From the NCBI GenBank assembly GCA_024279255.1, contig JAJRRT010000107.1, forward strand, positions 62,001-126,000: a stretch of 64,000 bases of DNA. Direction: 5' to 3'. Below, in pieces: positions 16,773 to 26,511 of the stretch (position 1 is the first letter of the stretch; the number at the start of each line of letters is the position of its first letter). The translations under genes were made by a program, and so were the position numbers. Under the pieces are notes generated by a model. It did no database searches and was not told the origin of the DNA. It was given only the letters and a program-made list of their open reading frames with translations. Source of the DNA: Deltaproteobacteria bacterium (GTDB lineage: Bacteria > Desulfobacterota > Desulfuromonadia > Desulfuromonadales > Geopsychrobacteraceae).

Positions 16773-18257
16773 TCAAGCTATATTTCCGAGTACGCCCAAA
16801 ATCCGGACCATCGCCAAAGTATCCAATTCACAATACTTCAACATCGCCTTCCGCAGCTCAGCCAGCGCCACCGGATCATCCAGCTCACACATCGCATGAT
16901 ATGCCCGCATCGCCGCCATACCGTCAACAATCTCGAGTCCCGCATAAGAGAGCTCCGGCACCAGCGCCGGTAACACCTCTTTGATCGAGTAGGACCCGCG
17001 CATCTGCCAGCGATACAGATCACGCCGCCGGAATGGCAGCATCAGATCGCGAACATTGGGCAGACGGAGGTTGATCGTAGCGGCCAGATCTGGAAAGAGT
17101 TCGGCGAGGTTCCGCAGCACACCTTTTTCGAAGGCCTGGTTGTAGGTCAGCACGCAGGCGTTCTGCGGAATTACAGCGAGGAGCTGTTCAATCAGTTCGC
17201 GGCGGGGGTCGACACCTGGCGGGGCGAGATACTCGAAGTGCTGCGGTTCAACACCGGCTGCTGGCTGAATATGAATCGAATACTGAAAAGGAACCTGCTG
17301 ATAGGGCCTTGTTCCGTCAAATTTCGGGATCGGTGAGTTGAAGCTTTCGAAATCGAGATGGCAGAGCGGATACCACAAAGTGCCAACAAACTCTTTGACC
17401 TTTTGAGTATCGATGAAATTCTGCTGAGACAGGGTCGTTTCAACCTGTTGGCGTTGCTTGGCATTCAGATCATCCAGCGGAAGGTCCGCAAGCCTGATCA
17501 ACCCCTTTTTGTAATAGTCGAACTTTTTGATGCCGTTGCCACGTAGATCGAAGACCGAATTTTTGGGAATATGCTGCCAGCAGTAGGGGATATAATCACA
17601 TTCGTAGGGATCGGTGCAGTGCGGACCGATATCGATAATCGGTTCCTTTTTTTCAGCCATGGTCAGACGGAATTCACGCACGATCTCCGGCAAACTTTGC
17701 TGACGCGCGGCGACCTTGGCACTGATATCTTCGGCATGAAAAAGCTTGTCGACCTCAATCGCACCCTGGCGTGTATAGCTATTATCAATATGCACCAGAA
17801 AAGACTTGGAAACCGACAATCCGCAACCATTTAAAACATACTGCTGAACTGCAACGTCGTCGAGGTTGACCGGTTTCACCCCGGTCCCCATCTTAACCTC
17901 ATAGATCTGCCAGCTATCACTATGATCGCTATCACGAACCAGAATATCCGCCTTGACAAAGATCGCCGAAAAAGAGAACGAGGCTTCGTAGATTATATCG
18001 GTGCCATTCTCGATCAGTTCTTTGGTACGGGCGAGTTGAGCAGGAAAGGAGAGCCCCTCATAGGGGACTTCGATTCCGCCGGGAAACAGTTGCTGAGCGA
18101 GGAGACCGACTTCATTTCCGGCGGCAAATCTGGCTTGCAGATCTGGCGGCGGCGGGAGCTCAAAATCAGGAGGATGTTTGGCCAGCCACAGCGCTTTCTG
18201 GCACTGTAATCCTTTGAGAATCAGTGATTTACTAAGACCGCTGCCAGTTCGCGCCAT
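16773..18257 (-). CDS. DUF2779 protein: Cas4-like nuclease plus DEDD exonuclease-like domain
   Basis: A protein of 494 residues. The N-terminal half carries a PD-(D/E)xK core, with an upstream E in the YEASFSF segment, then KADILVR and IYEVKMGTG. Four cysteines, one at LKGLQCQKALW and three in HCTDPYECDYIPYC, fit a Cas4/AddB-type iron-sulfur site. The C-terminal half has CHLDFESFN, VLTYNQAFEKGVLRNL and LKYCELDTLAMVRI, matching the DEDD exonuclease fold. A nuclease acting in DNA repair or defence is likely. No Cas1/2 or CRISPR lies nearby, so there is no evidence for a CRISPR role. It stands alone. Confidence 0.85.
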   Translation of the reverse strand: MARTGSGLSKSLILKGLQCQKALWLAKHPPDFELPPPPDLQARFAAGNEVGLLAQQLFPGGIEVPYEGLSFPAQLARTKELIENGTDIIYEASFSFSAIFVKADILVRDSDHSDSWQIYEVKMGTGVKPVNLDDVAVQQYVLNGCGLSVSKSFLVHIDNSYTRQGAIEVDKLFHAEDISAKVAARQQSLPEIVREFRLTMAEKKEPIIDIGPHCTDPYECDYIPYCWQHIPKNSVFDLRGNGIKKFDYYKKGLIRLADLPLDDLNAKQRQQVETTLSQQNFIDTQKVKEFVGTLWYPLCHLDFESFNSPIPKFDGTRPYQQVPFQYSIHIQPAAGVEPQHFEYLAPPGVDPRRELIEQLLAVIPQNACVLTYNQAFEKGVLRNLAELFPDLAATINLRLPNVRDLMLPFRRRDLYRWQMRGSYSIKEVLPALVPELSYAGLEIVDGMAAMRAYHAMCELDDPVALAELRKAMLKYCELDTLAMVRILGVLGNIA

Positions 18258-18383
18258 ACCACCTCTCTTGTTTAAATGTCATAAAACAGAATCGTTGGGC
18301 CTGAGAGGCACAACAATGGGCCTTAAAAAAGGACAGAGCACCTGCCTCTCCCCCTGTTGTTGAGATGGACTCACCCTGATTTA

Positions 18384-20585
18384 TTACGGGATACTTATCT
18401 GAAAACGTTGAAAGGGGAAGTTTTCGAGCGGGCAGGATGGCACCCTGGCCATCATCCCAGTGCGCAACAGTTCAAACGTCTGCGCAACCGACTGGGCGCC
18501 GCCAAACAGGAAACCCTGCACTTCGCTACAGCCAATTTTTTTCAGGTAGTTGAGCTGATCTTCATTTTCGACCCCTTCGGCGACAATATGCAGACGCAGG
18601 CCACGCCCCATCGCGACGATTGCATCGACAATGCAGGCTTCGGGAGCCTCTCCTTCGATCTGCTGAACGAATGATTTGTCGATTTTGAGAGTGTCAACCG
18701 GGAACTGATGAAGATAGCTGAGTGAAGAGTAACCGGTACCGAAATCATCGACCGCAATAGAAATGCCGTGACGGCTCAAGGCTCTAAGCTTGAGAGATGT
18801 GGTTTCGCGATTTTTCATGATTCCTGATTCGGTGACTTCGATTTCAATCTGGTTGCCGGGGATACCAAATTCGGCGAGGGTGGCGAGAATACCCTGAACG
18901 AAATTGGGTTGTTCGATCTGTACGACCGAGATATTGACCGACACCGGCACTCTCGAAAGGCCCTGTTCGTGCCAGTGGCGCATCTCGGCGCAGGTCGCTC
19001 GCAGGACCCAGTCACCAATCGGGATGATCAGCTTTGATTCTTCTGCCAGAGGGATAAACTGATCCGGGTAGATAAGGCCGCGTTGGGGGTGCCGCCAGCG
19101 AATCAGCGCCTCCATTCCAACAATCTTCCTGTCTTCGCTATCAACCTTGGGCTGAAAGAAAACTTCGAATTGTTCCGATTCAACCGCATGACGCAAATCA
19201 CGTTCAAGGGAAAGATGTTCCCCCCAACCAGCGGTCATACTCTCCTGGAAAAAGGCAAAGCCATTCTTGCTTTCCCCTTTGATGTGGTACATCGCCACAT
19301 CTGCCGCACGCAGCAAAGATTCCCGCGTATCGCCAGCGTCAGGAAAGAGTGCAATACCGATACTCGCGCTGAGGAACATTTCCTGTCCGCCAATCAGGTA
19401 GGGCTCACTGATGCGTTGAAGAATTTTCTTGGTTACAATGGCCGCATCTTTCCCATCGTCAAGTTCTGGCAACAACAGCGTAAATTCATCACCGCCAAAG
19501 CGGGAGAGGGTATCCTCTGCCCGGAGACAACCCTGTATCCGTTCGGCAACTCTTTGCAGAACCTGATCGCCAAGACTGTGTCCAAGCGTGTCGTTGATCA
19601 ATTTAAAACGATCCAGATCAAGAAATATAACGGCCAGGATTCTCTCATTACGCTTGGCATGGGCAATGGCCAGACCCAGACGATCCTCAAAGAGCATCCG
19701 GTTCGGCAAGGCCGTTAACTGATCATGGTAGGCGTGGAAATTGATCAGCTCTTGCGCCTGCTTGCGCTCGGTCATATCCCTTGCGCAGCCGTAAGTGCCG
19801 ATAAATTTTTCACCGTCATCGCTATGACTCGCATTGTACATACCAACCGAACTCAGCTCGATCGGCAATAGATGCGTATCAAAGATTCGCGTTTCAACTT
19901 GTTCGGTATTCAGTTTAAGGCGCAGTTCGACGTTGCGGCTCGAACGTGCCCCGGTGCGTCTTTCGTTAAAGACATAACGCGCTAGTGGAAGGTCCTCTTC
20001 AAAAACCAGTTCGGAGTAATGACGACCGATCAATTCCTCGCGGTTGTAGCCGAGCAGATTATTGACCGTATCATTAACGAAGGTGAAGCACCCTTCCTGA
20101 TCGAGGACATAGACAAAATCAGGGGAATTATCAACGATATAACGATGAAGTTCTTCAGACTCGTGCATCACCTGCTCAAGACGAAGCTGCTCTTTCTCTT
20201 GGCGATAGCTGGCCTGGGCATTGCGGACCGTGGTCAAGAGTTCTTCAGCCGGATAGGGCTTACGGATAAAATCGTAAGCCCCCTGCTGCAGGGAATCTCT
20301 CACCGCATCAAAAGAGGTTTCTCCACTAACCACAATAACTCTGGTTGATGCTTTTTGCTGCTGTAGTTCTGCTAAGACCTGATGACCATTGGCTCCTGGC
20401 ATCTGCAGATCAAGCAACATCACCTGATACTCAACTTGGCGACACATCTGCAACGCATCGGAACCATCAGTCGCCGTCTGGTTCTCAAAACCCGCACCTG
20501 ACAGCAGAAGTGACAAACTATGCCGCATGGCCGATTCGTCGTCGACTATCAGAATTTTCTCGCTAAGATCTCTACGTTCAGACAT
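18384..20585 (-). CDS. Response regulator with PAS, GGDEF and EAL domains
   Basis: A protein of 733 residues. The receiver domain reads ILIVDDESAMRHSL, MLLDLQMPG (phospho-Asp) and RKPYPAEEL (Lys). A PAS domain follows (IVDNSPDFVYVLDQ, NNLLGYNREELIGRHYSEL). Then come GGDEF with an intact SRFGGDEF, and EAL with EALIRWRHPQRG, EVTESGIM, DDFGTGYSSLSYL and KIDKSF. Both cyclic-di-GMP synthesis and hydrolysis sites look intact. The start ATG 20585 is chosen because GGGAG lies about seven bases upstream; the track start is 30 bases earlier. An HDOD-histidine kinase gene lies directly upstream on the same strand and is a likely phosphodonor. Confidence 0.93.
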   Translation of the reverse strand: MSERRDLSEKILIVDDESAMRHSLSLLLSGAGFENQTATDGSDALQMCRQVEYQVMLLDLQMPGANGHQVLAELQQQKASTRVIVVSGETSFDAVRDSLQQGAYDFIRKPYPAEELLTTVRNAQASYRQEKEQLRLEQVMHESEELHRYIVDNSPDFVYVLDQEGCFTFVNDTVNNLLGYNREELIGRHYSELVFEEDLPLARYVFNERRTGARSSRNVELRLKLNTEQVETRIFDTHLLPIELSSVGMYNASHSDDGEKFIGTYGCARDMTERKQAQELINFHAYHDQLTALPNRMLFEDRLGLAIAHAKRNERILAVIFLDLDRFKLINDTLGHSLGDQVLQRVAERIQGCLRAEDTLSRFGGDEFTLLLPELDDGKDAAIVTKKILQRISEPYLIGGQEMFLSASIGIALFPDAGDTRESLLRAADVAMYHIKGESKNGFAFFQESMTAGWGEHLSLERDLRHAVESEQFEVFFQPKVDSEDRKIVGMEALIRWRHPQRGLIYPDQFIPLAEESKLIIPIGDWVLRATCAEMRHWHEQGLSRVPVSVNISVVQIEQPNFVQGILATLAEFGIPGNQIEIEVTESGIMKNRETTSLKLRALSRHGISIAVDDFGTGYSSLSYLHQFPVDTLKIDKSFVQQIEGEAPEACIVDAIVAMGRGLRLHIVAEGVENEDQLNYLKKIGCSEVQGFLFGGAQSVAQTFELLRTGMMARVPSCPLENFPFQRFQISIP

Positions 20586-20695
20586 CCAGTTCTCCCTGTG
20601 CCACTCATCGTTCAAGACAACAATTGATTAAAGGTTTACTCCCCCCTCCATCTCTTCATCTAGCGGCCGGTTCATAGCAAGAGCTCGACAGACTG

Positions 20696-22732
20696 CTAGC
20701 GCGGTATAAGGATCCTGAAACTTGTTCCGGTCGCAGCACTCTGGCAGCTGATCCGAACTCCGACATCCTTGGCCATATTCCGCACAATATTGAGACCAAG
20801 ACCAGCATGCCCGCTCCCTTTGGAGCTTTCTACCGGATTGAAAAGCTGATCCAACAGATGCGGGGCGATCCCCGGTCCGTCATCGGCAACCACAATTTCA
20901 ATCTGCTTTTCACCATTGGATTCAATCAGGTCACGGCTCTGCAGTTCGATACGGCCGCCAATGGGTAACGCTTCAGCAGCATTTTTGACCAGGTTGATCA
21001 AAATCTGGCGTAACACGATCGGGTTGATCGAGATGGGCTGCAACTGATCACAAGCAACAACAATTTCAATGTGGCGTGGTTTCAAAATTGTCGGTCTCAG
21101 ACTCATCAGGACCGATTCGATCACTTCCCTAACGTCGACCAGTGAGACCGGCAAAGGAGAGCGTTCCTGTTGGCGACTGTAGTAACTCAGAATCTCACTC
21201 ACGCGCCGAATTTCATCTTCCATGGCACTAAGCACATCTTTATCGCTCTGTTGTTGCCGCAGGACCTGTAGATAGTTGCCGAGTATTGCCAGCGGATTAT
21301 TAATTTCATGTGCGACCCTGCGCAGTTCAATGCGGTCACCACCTCTTCGACCGAGTATTTTCCCCGATTGAAGATGGCTCCTCAGCCCGCGCCCGATGGC
21401 GTTGACGAGTACCCGCGTTTCGCTGGCGATAATCGTCTCAAGATCTTGTTTTTCATCCAGCCCGATGGCCACCACTCCAAACTGATCTTCTGTCGACAAC
21501 GTCAGGCAGACAAAGCGTGTACTTGTAGATAAACGTAAAATGGTCTGGTCAACAATTGAGATCTCACTGCTGTCACTGTTTGCCGTATCGTGAACGCCTC
21601 CTTCGATCAAACAGCGAGCAATGAGGCTAAAAGCCGGATCTATCGGAACCTGTAGATCAGCAACAAGTTGTGACTGCCCGGGAACCTGCAAACCATAGAG
21701 CACACCCTTATGTGCATCGGCCAGCAGAAAAATTGTTTCTTTAACGTCCAATTTCTGCAAGAGCAGGCTGCGCCCTTCGTTCAGAAGCTGCGGCTGACTT
21801 TCACAATTGCCAATTTGCACCAAGCTGGCCTGCCTTTCAGCCAGTGAAAATACCAATTTTTCAAGTTGCAGGACGTTTTCCTGCTCTTCCTGGTACGACC
21901 GGGCAGGGTCACCCGTGAGCTCTGAAAAACCCGAGTACTGCTGCTCAGTCTCAATGCAGATTTTTTGTAACGCCGCAGAACCAAGATCGAAATAGCGTCT
22001 GCCCAGGTCAAGCGTCTCAGGGCTGAGGTTCACAGGAGACAAACTGAGGGCATAAGCCAACTGCAACAAGCGAATTAAAGTGCCACTCCCTTCGGCTTGT
22101 GAATGGTGAAGAAAACGTAGAGCATCAGATAGATATGAATCCAACTGCCAGGTGTCGGTCAGTTCTACTGCAAGCTGCAAATGATCGTAACCGTAAGCCT
22201 GCATCTCATGGTGACAAACCTCGAGGCTGCTGATCGGATTCATGGCCTTCTCGGGGTAATGAATGCTGTCCTGCGCAAAGAGTAACTGCATGCCGATATT
22301 GTGCAGCATCCCGGCGAGCTGAGCTTCTTCAACTTGAGGATATGCGAGCGCTTCAGCCAGGCAACGAGCGGCAACCCCCACCCCACGTGAGCGATGCCAG
22401 AGGGTCTGCCGGAAACCGCTGCGTGGCAGATCAGGTCGTTCCTCAAGATATCGACCCGCAGCACGCAATGCGATGGCAGAAAGGGCATCAATAGAGAGTT
22501 GATCCAGAGCGACCGAAAGTGGTGATTCGGCCGATGCGGACCCTTTGGAGGTAATCGAAGCGGCGTGTAGAATTCTGACCGTTAAGGCAGCGTCTTGCTG
22601 AAGAATATTGATAAAATGTTGGCGAGATTCTTGACGTAAACATGCATCAAGAAATTGAACCAGAACGCGAGGACACGAAAAGAGCTGGTCAATCGACTTA
22701 CGGCAGGGTTTATGGGGCGTGGGTTGATTCAT
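20696..22732 (-). CDS. HDOD-domain histidine kinase
   Basis: A protein of about 678 residues. The N-terminus is an HDOD domain (RVLVQFLDACL, ILQQDAALTVRILHAAS, AGMLHNIGMQLLFA). The middle is a GAF-like region. The end is a kinase: RVAHEINNPLAILGNY (phospho-His), NLVKNAAEALP (N box), VADDGPGIA (G1) and GHAGLGLNIVRNM (G2). No membrane segment is seen, so it is a cytosolic sensor. ATG 22732 has CGGAG nine bases upstream; the track start at 22810 has no ribosome site but cannot be excluded. It lies upstream of, and in line with, the REC-PAS-GGDEF-EAL gene, suggesting a cyclic-di-GMP phosphorelay. Confidence 0.88.
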   Translation of the reverse strand: MNQPTPHKPCRKSIDQLFSCPRVLVQFLDACLRQESRQHFINILQQDAALTVRILHAASITSKGSASAESPLSVALDQLSIDALSAIALRAAGRYLEERPDLPRSGFRQTLWHRSRGVGVAARCLAEALAYPQVEEAQLAGMLHNIGMQLLFAQDSIHYPEKAMNPISSLEVCHHEMQAYGYDHLQLAVELTDTWQLDSYLSDALRFLHHSQAEGSGTLIRLLQLAYALSLSPVNLSPETLDLGRRYFDLGSAALQKICIETEQQYSGFSELTGDPARSYQEEQENVLQLEKLVFSLAERQASLVQIGNCESQPQLLNEGRSLLLQKLDVKETIFLLADAHKGVLYGLQVPGQSQLVADLQVPIDPAFSLIARCLIEGGVHDTANSDSSEISIVDQTILRLSTSTRFVCLTLSTEDQFGVVAIGLDEKQDLETIIASETRVLVNAIGRGLRSHLQSGKILGRRGGDRIELRRVAHEINNPLAILGNYLQVLRQQQSDKDVLSAMEDEIRRVSEILSYYSRQQERSPLPVSLVDVREVIESVLMSLRPTILKPRHIEIVVACDQLQPISINPIVLRQILINLVKNAAEALPIGGRIELQSRDLIESNGEKQIEIVVADDGPGIAPHLLDQLFNPVESSKGSGHAGLGLNIVRNMAKDVGVRISCQSAATGTSFRILIPR

Positions 22733-22967
22733 ACGCTGCAAGCTCCGGTGCCGAACTGGTGGTCTGACTTGAAGATCGATAGCCCACCTTGCCATCATCA
22801 GGCTGAACATTATGATTCAACATGACGTACCAGAATAATCTTTCTCACAGGTTTTACGCAAGCTGAATGATGTTAAACATTGTTAAAAATCAATAAGCTA
22901 GGAGATCTTTGGCCTATTCCGGTCGATAAAAAAATCTCACGATATGGCCAATCGTACTGCTTATCCC

Positions 22968-23384
22968 TTAGCCAAAAAAACTCTTAATTTTTGAAAGAAT
23001 TCCCTGAGTATCAGAAGATTGTTCAGCACTTGAAGGAGATGCAAGCCGCACTGAAATGACTTCACCATTCCCCCAGGGCCACCATGCGGCGAAGATCAGG
23101 ACATTTCCTTCAGGATCGGTGGTGAAGAGAAGTTGATTATCACGCAGGTCTCCCAGATCTCCAGATTTAGTCTTGATTTGCTCAGGTGCTTTGCGAATTG
23201 AACGACTGTCCCACTTAAAGCCGAGGTGCCGTTCAAGAACGGTACGAACCTCATTCTGCTTGTCGGTAGAAAACTCTGCGACGAGGGCATTAAAGCCACT
23301 GTCCCATTTCCATGACAAAACACGCTCAAAGTCATTCAGCAACTCTTTGCAAAGGTCCTTGATCTGTGCCTTATCCAGGTACAT
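22968..23384 (-). CDS. Hypothetical protein, 138 residues
   Basis: A GGGAGG site lies five bases upstream of ATG. The soluble N-terminus reads MYLDKAQIKDLCKELLNDFERVLSWKWDSGFNALV; the middle has HLGFKWD and the C-terminal half a beta-like block LLFTTDPEGNVLIFAAWWPWGNGEVISVRLA. There is no signal peptide or metal motif. I do not recognise a family. It lies between a small membrane-protein gene and the HDOD kinase gene, all on the minus strand, without tight spacing. Confidence 0.7.
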   Translation of the reverse strand: MYLDKAQIKDLCKELLNDFERVLSWKWDSGFNALVAEFSTDKQNEVRTVLERHLGFKWDSRSIRKAPEQIKTKSGDLGDLRDNQLLFTTDPEGNVLIFAAWWPWGNGEVISVRLASPSSAEQSSDTQGILSKIKSFFG

Positions 23385-23463
23385 TTACCCCTCCCTTTGG
23401 TATGCAACCTAACGGTCAACTTTGAAAAACAATGAACCGAATTACTCTCTGCAAGCCATCGCA

Positions 23464-23700
23464 TCATTCGGTTTTATGGATCATTTGGTCCTTATTCTGG
23501 GTCCCGGTTGAAACCAGGTCGCGGAACAGGCCGACAGCATAGAGAAATGCGGCCATAATTAAAAAGAGAAGAGCAAGCTTAAGGCTTTTTTTCGGATATT
23601 TATAAATGATGACGAGCAGGATGAGCACAACCACTGCAATCACAAATGGATACTGATTGTACAGGCTGTGAGCATAGCTTTCGATACTATCGAAATTCAT
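23464..23700 (-). CDS. Small membrane protein, 78 residues
   Basis: The start at ATG 23700 is preceded by GAGGAATT, a better site than any for the longer track form. The protein has two membrane spans (VIAVVVLILLVIIY and LALLFLIMAAFLYAVGL) joined by a basic KYPKKSLK turn, and a short hydrophilic tail. No family is recognised. It is close to fabH but is separated from it by 100 bases. Confidence 0.6.
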   Translation of the reverse strand: MNFDSIESYAHSLYNQYPFVIAVVVLILLVIIYKYPKKSLKLALLFLIMAAFLYAVGLFRDLVSTGTQNKDQMIHKTE

Positions 23701-23800
23701 AATTCCTCGACAGGAAGCGATTAACGGATGAGCCTGCAAAAATAGATGATTAACATCATCTACAAGTGCCACAAGATCAGGCTTGCAAAACAGCTACTGG

Positions 23801-24787
23801 CTAAACCCGCAGCAGCGCAGCCGCCCAGGTAAAACCGGCGCCAAAGGTGACAAACCCGACCAAAGAGCCGTCTTTAAGTTCGCCGCTACGGCGAAGCTCA
23901 TCAAGGGCGATAGGAATAGAGGCTGCCGAGGTATTGCCGTAGCGATCAACATTAACGAAGACCTTCTCCATCGGCATTTTGCAGCGTTTGGCGACCGCCT
24001 CGATAATACGCAGGTTCGCCTGATGGGGGATCAGCAGGTCGAGGTCATCGCCACTCAACCCCGCCCGATCCAATACCTGTTTCAGGACGCTGGTCATGGA
24101 GGTCACGGCGTGGCGAAAGACCTCTTTTCCCTCCATCCGGATGGTATGTAACTGTGCAGCGACATTCGCTGTGGTCGGCGGGTTAACACAACCGCCACCG
24201 GGGTTATAGAGCAGGCCACTATGCGCCCCGTCGCTCTGCAGACAGGTTTGCAGCAGACCGCGCTCGCCGTCAGAAGGGCCCAGAACCACTGCGCCAGCGC
24301 CATCGCCGAACAGGACGCAGGTATCACGATCCTGCCAGTTGACCATCGAAGTGAGAACCTCGCCACCAATGACCAGTACCCGGCGATATCCGGAAGCCAT
24401 CATCAGCCCTTCAACCACCTGCAAACCATAGAGAAAGCCGGAACAGGCCGCAGAGATGTCAAAAGCCACCGCATTTTTAGCCCCGAGCTTCTCCTGCACC
24501 AGACAGGATGTCGCAGGGAATTTCATATCACCGGTCACCGTACCGAGCACAATCAGATCTATCTCCTCGGCCGTTACACCAGCATCTTCCAGGGCGTTAC
24601 GAGCAGCCTCGGTCGCCAGATCAGACAGAGCGGTTCCCGGCTCAGCAACGTGGCGCTGCCTGATTCCCGTACGCGCAACGATCCACTCGCTGGAGGTCTC
24701 GACCATCTGTTCCAGATCCGTATTTGTGAGGATCTTCTCCGGTACGGCACGCCCGGTTCCCAGCAGCATCATTAGTGGTTTTTTCAA
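23801..24787 (-). CDS. fabH: Beta-ketoacyl-ACP synthase III
   Basis: A 328-residue thiolase-fold enzyme. The Cys-His-Asn triad is visible in ISAACSGFLYGL, IPHQANLRIIEA and GNTSAASIPIALDE. The family motifs NTDLEQMVETSSEWI, RTGIRQRH and VLFGDGAGA are present. It condenses acetyl-CoA with malonyl-ACP to start fatty-acid synthesis. The start appears to be TTG (24787), with GAGGA nine bases upstream; the next ATG (24772) has no ribosome site. No fab or plsX genes adjoin, so it is a stand-alone copy, possibly with a special starter substrate. Confidence 0.93.
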   Translation of the reverse strand: MKKPLMMLLGTGRAVPEKILTNTDLEQMVETSSEWIVARTGIRQRHVAEPGTALSDLATEAARNALEDAGVTAEEIDLIVLGTVTGDMKFPATSCLVQEKLGAKNAVAFDISAACSGFLYGLQVVEGLMMASGYRRVLVIGGEVLTSMVNWQDRDTCVLFGDGAGAVVLGPSDGERGLLQTCLQSDGAHSGLLYNPGGGCVNPPTTANVAAQLHTIRMEGKEVFRHAVTSMTSVLKQVLDRAGLSGDDLDLLIPHQANLRIIEAVAKRCKMPMEKVFVNVDRYGNTSAASIPIALDELRRSGELKDGSLVGFVTFGAGFTWAAALLRV

Positions 24788-25036
24788 TAGCTTTATTCCT
24801 CATGTTCAGAATCTATTTATAGTCAGGAAAATAGCACAGCCTCCCCCCCTCTCTCAAGAGGGAGCGACACCACCACCCGATTTTCATTAGCTCAAGCCGA
24901 CTCAAGTCAATTTTCGCCACTGCGATGGCAGCTAACACAGGTGCTCAGAAATCTGCGCCCTCGCACTGCGGCGCAAAGTTCGCTATCATGAACAAGGAAT
25001 CTCGAGCCGTTCGACCCTGCCAGTCTGCTTTCAAAC

Positions 25037-26422
25037 ATGGATTCAACCATGACCACAACATCCACCTCCCCGTTCAAGATTCCCAACGTTCGACTCTTCA
25101 TCCTCTTTCGTGTTTTGTTCAATGCGCGTTTTTATTACCCGGTCTTCTCAATTCTGTTTCTCGATTTCGGCCTGACCCTCGCGCAGTTCGCCGTGCTGAA
25201 TGCGGTTTGGGCTGCGACCATAGTACTTTGTGAGGTCCCATCCGGAGCTCTGGCTGACAGTTTCGGACGACGCAACCTATTGGTCTTTGCCGGAGCCCTG
25301 ATGGTTATCGAAATCGCGCTCTGGGCCTTCGTGCCACTCGGCAACCTGAACCTGCTGTTCTGGGCATTTGTCCTTAATCGTATCCTGAGTGGTATGGCTG
25401 AAGCTGCCGCGAGTGGGGCTGATGAAGCGCTGGCCTATGACAGTTTGCAACAGCAGGGAAATATTGATGATTGGGGACGAGTCCTGGAGCGACAGACTCA
25501 GGTTCAGTCTGCCGGTTTTGTCATCGCTATGACCTTAGGTGGCGTTCTTTACGACCCGAATTTACTGCAGACACTGTTCAGTTTCATTGGACATCCCTGG
25601 GATATCACCCGTTCAATCACGCTCCGCTTGCCGATCTATTTTACTCTAGCCACCGCAGTATTAACCCTGCTGACAACCCTGCGTATGCGTGAAGTGACTC
25701 ATCTCGAGTCCAGCACAGAGATCAACCACGAACAGTCAATTTCTTCTGCGTTTCGTCTGGTCTGGCAGGCTGGTCGCTGGATTTTCAATACGCCCTTTGT
25801 TCTGGCATTAATGCTCTTCGGTCTGTTGGGTGACAGCGTTATCCGCATGATTCTGACCATGGCCAGCCAGTATTATCGAATCATCGAAATTCCTGAGTCC
25901 CTGTTTGGTGTCTTCGGCTCACTTCTGGCCATGCTAGGATTTGTCATGCCGGGCCTGGCACGCCGTTTAACCGAAACTCGCACCCCACTGTTCAATCTGC
26001 TGTTGACTGCGGCGATGATTCTGCTCGGTCTCGTCGGACTCTGTTTCGTCTGGCCGTGGGCCGGGCTTTTACCAGCACTGCTTCTATTCAGCTGTATGTT
26101 CCTGATCGGCTTTTTTCTGAGTCACTACCTGAACCAGGCAACCAGTTCGGAGCAACGCGCTACGGTGCTCAGCTTCAAGGGTTTATTTCTCAATTTAGGT
26201 TACGGCGGAATCGGTATTTTCTACGCCTTGCTACTCGCCATGTTGCGGAAGCAGACCATAGCAGTCCAACCAGCAATCGCCGAAGAACTATTGAAAAACC
26301 AGGTTTTCATTGATTCACTCCCCTGGTTCGTCAGTTATTTCTGCGGCTTGCTGGCAATCTTGTTATTGCTCTCATATAAACTGTTACGCACACAGAAGAC
26401 CCCGCCACTCAATGAATCCTGA
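25037..26422 (+). CDS. MFS transporter
   Basis: A 461-residue protein with about twelve membrane spans. The loop 2-3 signature is GALADSFGRRNLLVFAG. The N-terminus reads IPNVRLFILFRVLFNARFYYPV, which resembles drug or sugar efflux-type MFS proteins. The acidic loop SGADEALAYDSLQQQG is shared by a poorly described MFS subgroup. The substrate is unknown. The ribosome site is weak; ATG 25049 is an alternative start. It stands alone between fabH (divergent) and an AhpD-like gene 90 bases downstream. Confidence 0.85.
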   Translation: MDSTMTTTSTSPFKIPNVRLFILFRVLFNARFYYPVFSILFLDFGLTLAQFAVLNAVWAATIVLCEVPSGALADSFGRRNLLVFAGALMVIEIALWAFVPLGNLNLLFWAFVLNRILSGMAEAAASGADEALAYDSLQQQGNIDDWGRVLERQTQVQSAGFVIAMTLGGVLYDPNLLQTLFSFIGHPWDITRSITLRLPIYFTLATAVLTLLTTLRMREVTHLESSTEINHEQSISSAFRLVWQAGRWIFNTPFVLALMLFGLLGDSVIRMILTMASQYYRIIEIPESLFGVFGSLLAMLGFVMPGLARRLTETRTPLFNLLLTAAMILLGLVGLCFVWPWAGLLPALLLFSCMFLIGFFLSHYLNQATSSEQRATVLSFKGLFLNLGYGGIGIFYALLLAMLRKQTIAVQPAIAEELLKNQVFIDSLPWFVSYFCGLLAILLLLSYKLLRTQKTPPLNES

Positions 26423-26511
26423 TCCCCATTATCTGCTGTTGCACTATTCCCAAAACCCTGAAAATGTTTAAATGATAAAATATTTCTTCTCTAAAGACAG
26501 GAGCGACAGAT

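Noticed and set aside
16773-18257. CRISPR-Cas locus suggested by the Cas4-like domain
   Set aside because: No Cas1, Cas2, effector or spaced direct repeats exist in the window.
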